This document shows positions 63,247-64,000 of a stretch of 64,000 nucleotides of DNA, piece by piece. This DNA is from Gardnerella vaginalis (GTDB lineage Bacteria > Actinomycetota > Actinomycetes > Actinomycetales > Bifidobacteriaceae), in contig NZ_JBETXJ010000002.1 in NCBI RefSeq assembly GCF_040427915.1, positions 930,001-994,000 on the forward strand. Reading direction: 5' to 3'. A program made the position numbers and the translations under genes. The first letter of the stretch is position 1. Every line of letters starts with the position of its first letter. Under the pieces are notes generated by a model. It saw only the letters and a list, made by a program, of their open reading frames with translations, had not been told where the DNA came from and did no database searches.

Positions 63247-64000
63247 TTACTTGTTTTTAAGTAAAAAGCGCGCGCGTCTTGCTTCGCGAGCAGCACGTTT
63301 TTTAGCGAGTTCGTTATTGTTCATTTCAATAGCAAGTTTATAAATTTTAATTAACTCTTGAGCTTGCTTTTTGAAGTCATTGTTCTTTGAGTATTCAAGA
63401 ACATTTGCTTTTAGTTGTGCTTGCTCTTCTTCGCTCATGTTAAGAACGCGACTAAACACTTGTTTAAAGTCTTCTCTAGAATCCCACTGATAACCATTTT
63501 TGCCACTAATAATCTGATTTTCATTAGGGATATCGTGCTTTACGAGAGCAAATAATCCAGATGCCATGGCTTCAAGCATAGAAAGTGAATGCATCTCCGA
63601 TAGGGAAGCGGTAGTGTAGTAGTCCATAGCGTGCAAATACTTAGGAATTTGCGTGTGTTCAATAGGACCTAGTAGGTAGACTCTATCTTCAAATCCTTTG
63701 CTAGCTACTTTCTTACGCAAGTCTTCTAAATCAGGTCCTCCGCCAATAACAACGAGTCTAGCTAATTCGCGCGGAAAATCACAATACATAAAGTTATCAA
63801 TCAGCTCAGAGATATTCTTTTCTGCTCCGATTCTTCCAACAAAAACGAAGAGTTTCGTAGAATCAGCAATACCGTATTTTTTACGGAATTCTTTCCTAAA
63901 AGCAATTCGCTCTGGTGTAGGCAAGAACTTTTTATATTCAACTGCATTGCTAAGAACAACAACTTTTTTATCGACTTTTTGACGATCAATATAAGCTTGA
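63247..64000 (-). CDS. GT4-family glycosyltransferase, C-terminal part (gene cut by window end)
   Basis: The open frame runs without a stop to the right edge; residues before the apparent TTG start at 63924 (QAYIDRQKVDKKVVVLSNAV then EYKKFLPTPE) are clearly part of the protein, so the N-terminal half lies outside. The GT-B C-terminal domain is recognisable: FVFVGRIGAEKNISELI, LVVIGGGPDLEDLRK, VYLLGPIEHTQIPKYLHAMDYYTTASLSEMHSLSMLEAMASGL, with the E-x7-E nucleotide-sugar motif. Similar enzymes make glycolipids from diacylglycerol in Gram-positives. The chain ends in a basic KKRAAREARRARFLLKNK tail, which may hold it to the membrane. Confidence 0.85.
   Translation of the reverse strand, partial: QAYIDRQKVDKKVVVLSNAVEYKKFLPTPERIAFRKEFRKKYGIADSTKLFVFVGRIGAEKNISELIDNFMYCDFPRELARLVVIGGGPDLEDLRKKVASKGFEDRVYLLGPIEHTQIPKYLHAMDYYTTASLSEMHSLSMLEAMASGLFALVKHDIPNENQIISGKNGYQWDSREDFKQVFSRVLNMSEEEQAQLKANVLEYSKNNDFKKQAQELIKIYKLAIEMNNNELAKKRAAREARRARFLLKNK

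Noticed and set aside
63801..63989. 62-residue minus-strand frame at the right edge
   Set aside because: It lies in another frame of the glycosyltransferase gene, whose own frame is open through the window end.

Overview
The window looks like a chromosomal segment of a Gardnerella-type bacterium (Bifidobacteriaceae, Actinomycetota). It is AT-rich but carries an actinobacterial cell-division order (ftsZ, sepF, yggT, wag31, lspA, rluD, dnaE), a bifidobacterial sortase-pilus operon (giant tip adhesin, backbone pilin, class C sortase), a recO-uppS-glyS-dusB block and several LPXTG-type surface proteins. The species name is inference. Protein family calls rest on motifs read by eye, not on database searches.

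Layout. 1-1 kb: a membrane-anchored Lon-like protease. 1-11 kb: a pilus locus whose first gene sits behind an 11-G tract. The locus ends in a palindrome-rich stretch holding the last ten codons of a second, lost sortase gene, next to tRNA-Val. 11-22 kb: a DivIVA-like protein, recO, a TPP-riboswitch thiamine salvage operon (YkoE, a THI5-like protein without signal peptide, an APH-type kinase), uppS, a thiamine-binding protein with a Cys-repeat head, glyS and dusB. 21-31 kb: division genes, lspA, rluD, dnaE. 31-43 kb: glnA, a nucleoside hydrolase with an MFS transporter, hrpA, an rsmC-like methyltransferase, hflX and ldh. 43-46 kb: sufS-sufU-sufT and a degenerate HAD protein. 46-51 kb: an accessory island with an AbiEi antitoxin whose toxin is reduced to 27 codons, a DUF3800 protein, and a two-gene cassette of TPR-DUF4037 nucleotidyltransferase-like protein plus DUF4125 protein. 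51-54 kb: a BspA-like surface protein behind an 11-T tract, then tRNA-Pro. 54-64 kb: lysS, gpmA, phoU, a histidine kinase lacking the phospho-acceptor His, two secreted wall hydrolases, a universal stress protein, and a glycosyltransferase running off the right edge.

The main leads are: (1) two surface-protein genes whose promoter-like spacers contain homopolymers (G11, T11), suggesting phase variation; (2) a dispersed element with core AGTCGCCAGCAACCGA at six places, three of them in-frame as [D/E]KSPAT[D/E]E inside protein linkers; (3) remnants and regular palindrome arrays around the sortase gene, pointing to cassette exchange at a tRNA; (4) the DUF4037/DUF4125 pair with a nucleotidyltransferase signature beside abortive-infection remnants; (5) the thiamine operon of unusual composition; (6) a SenX3-like kinase with Gln in place of the H-box His.
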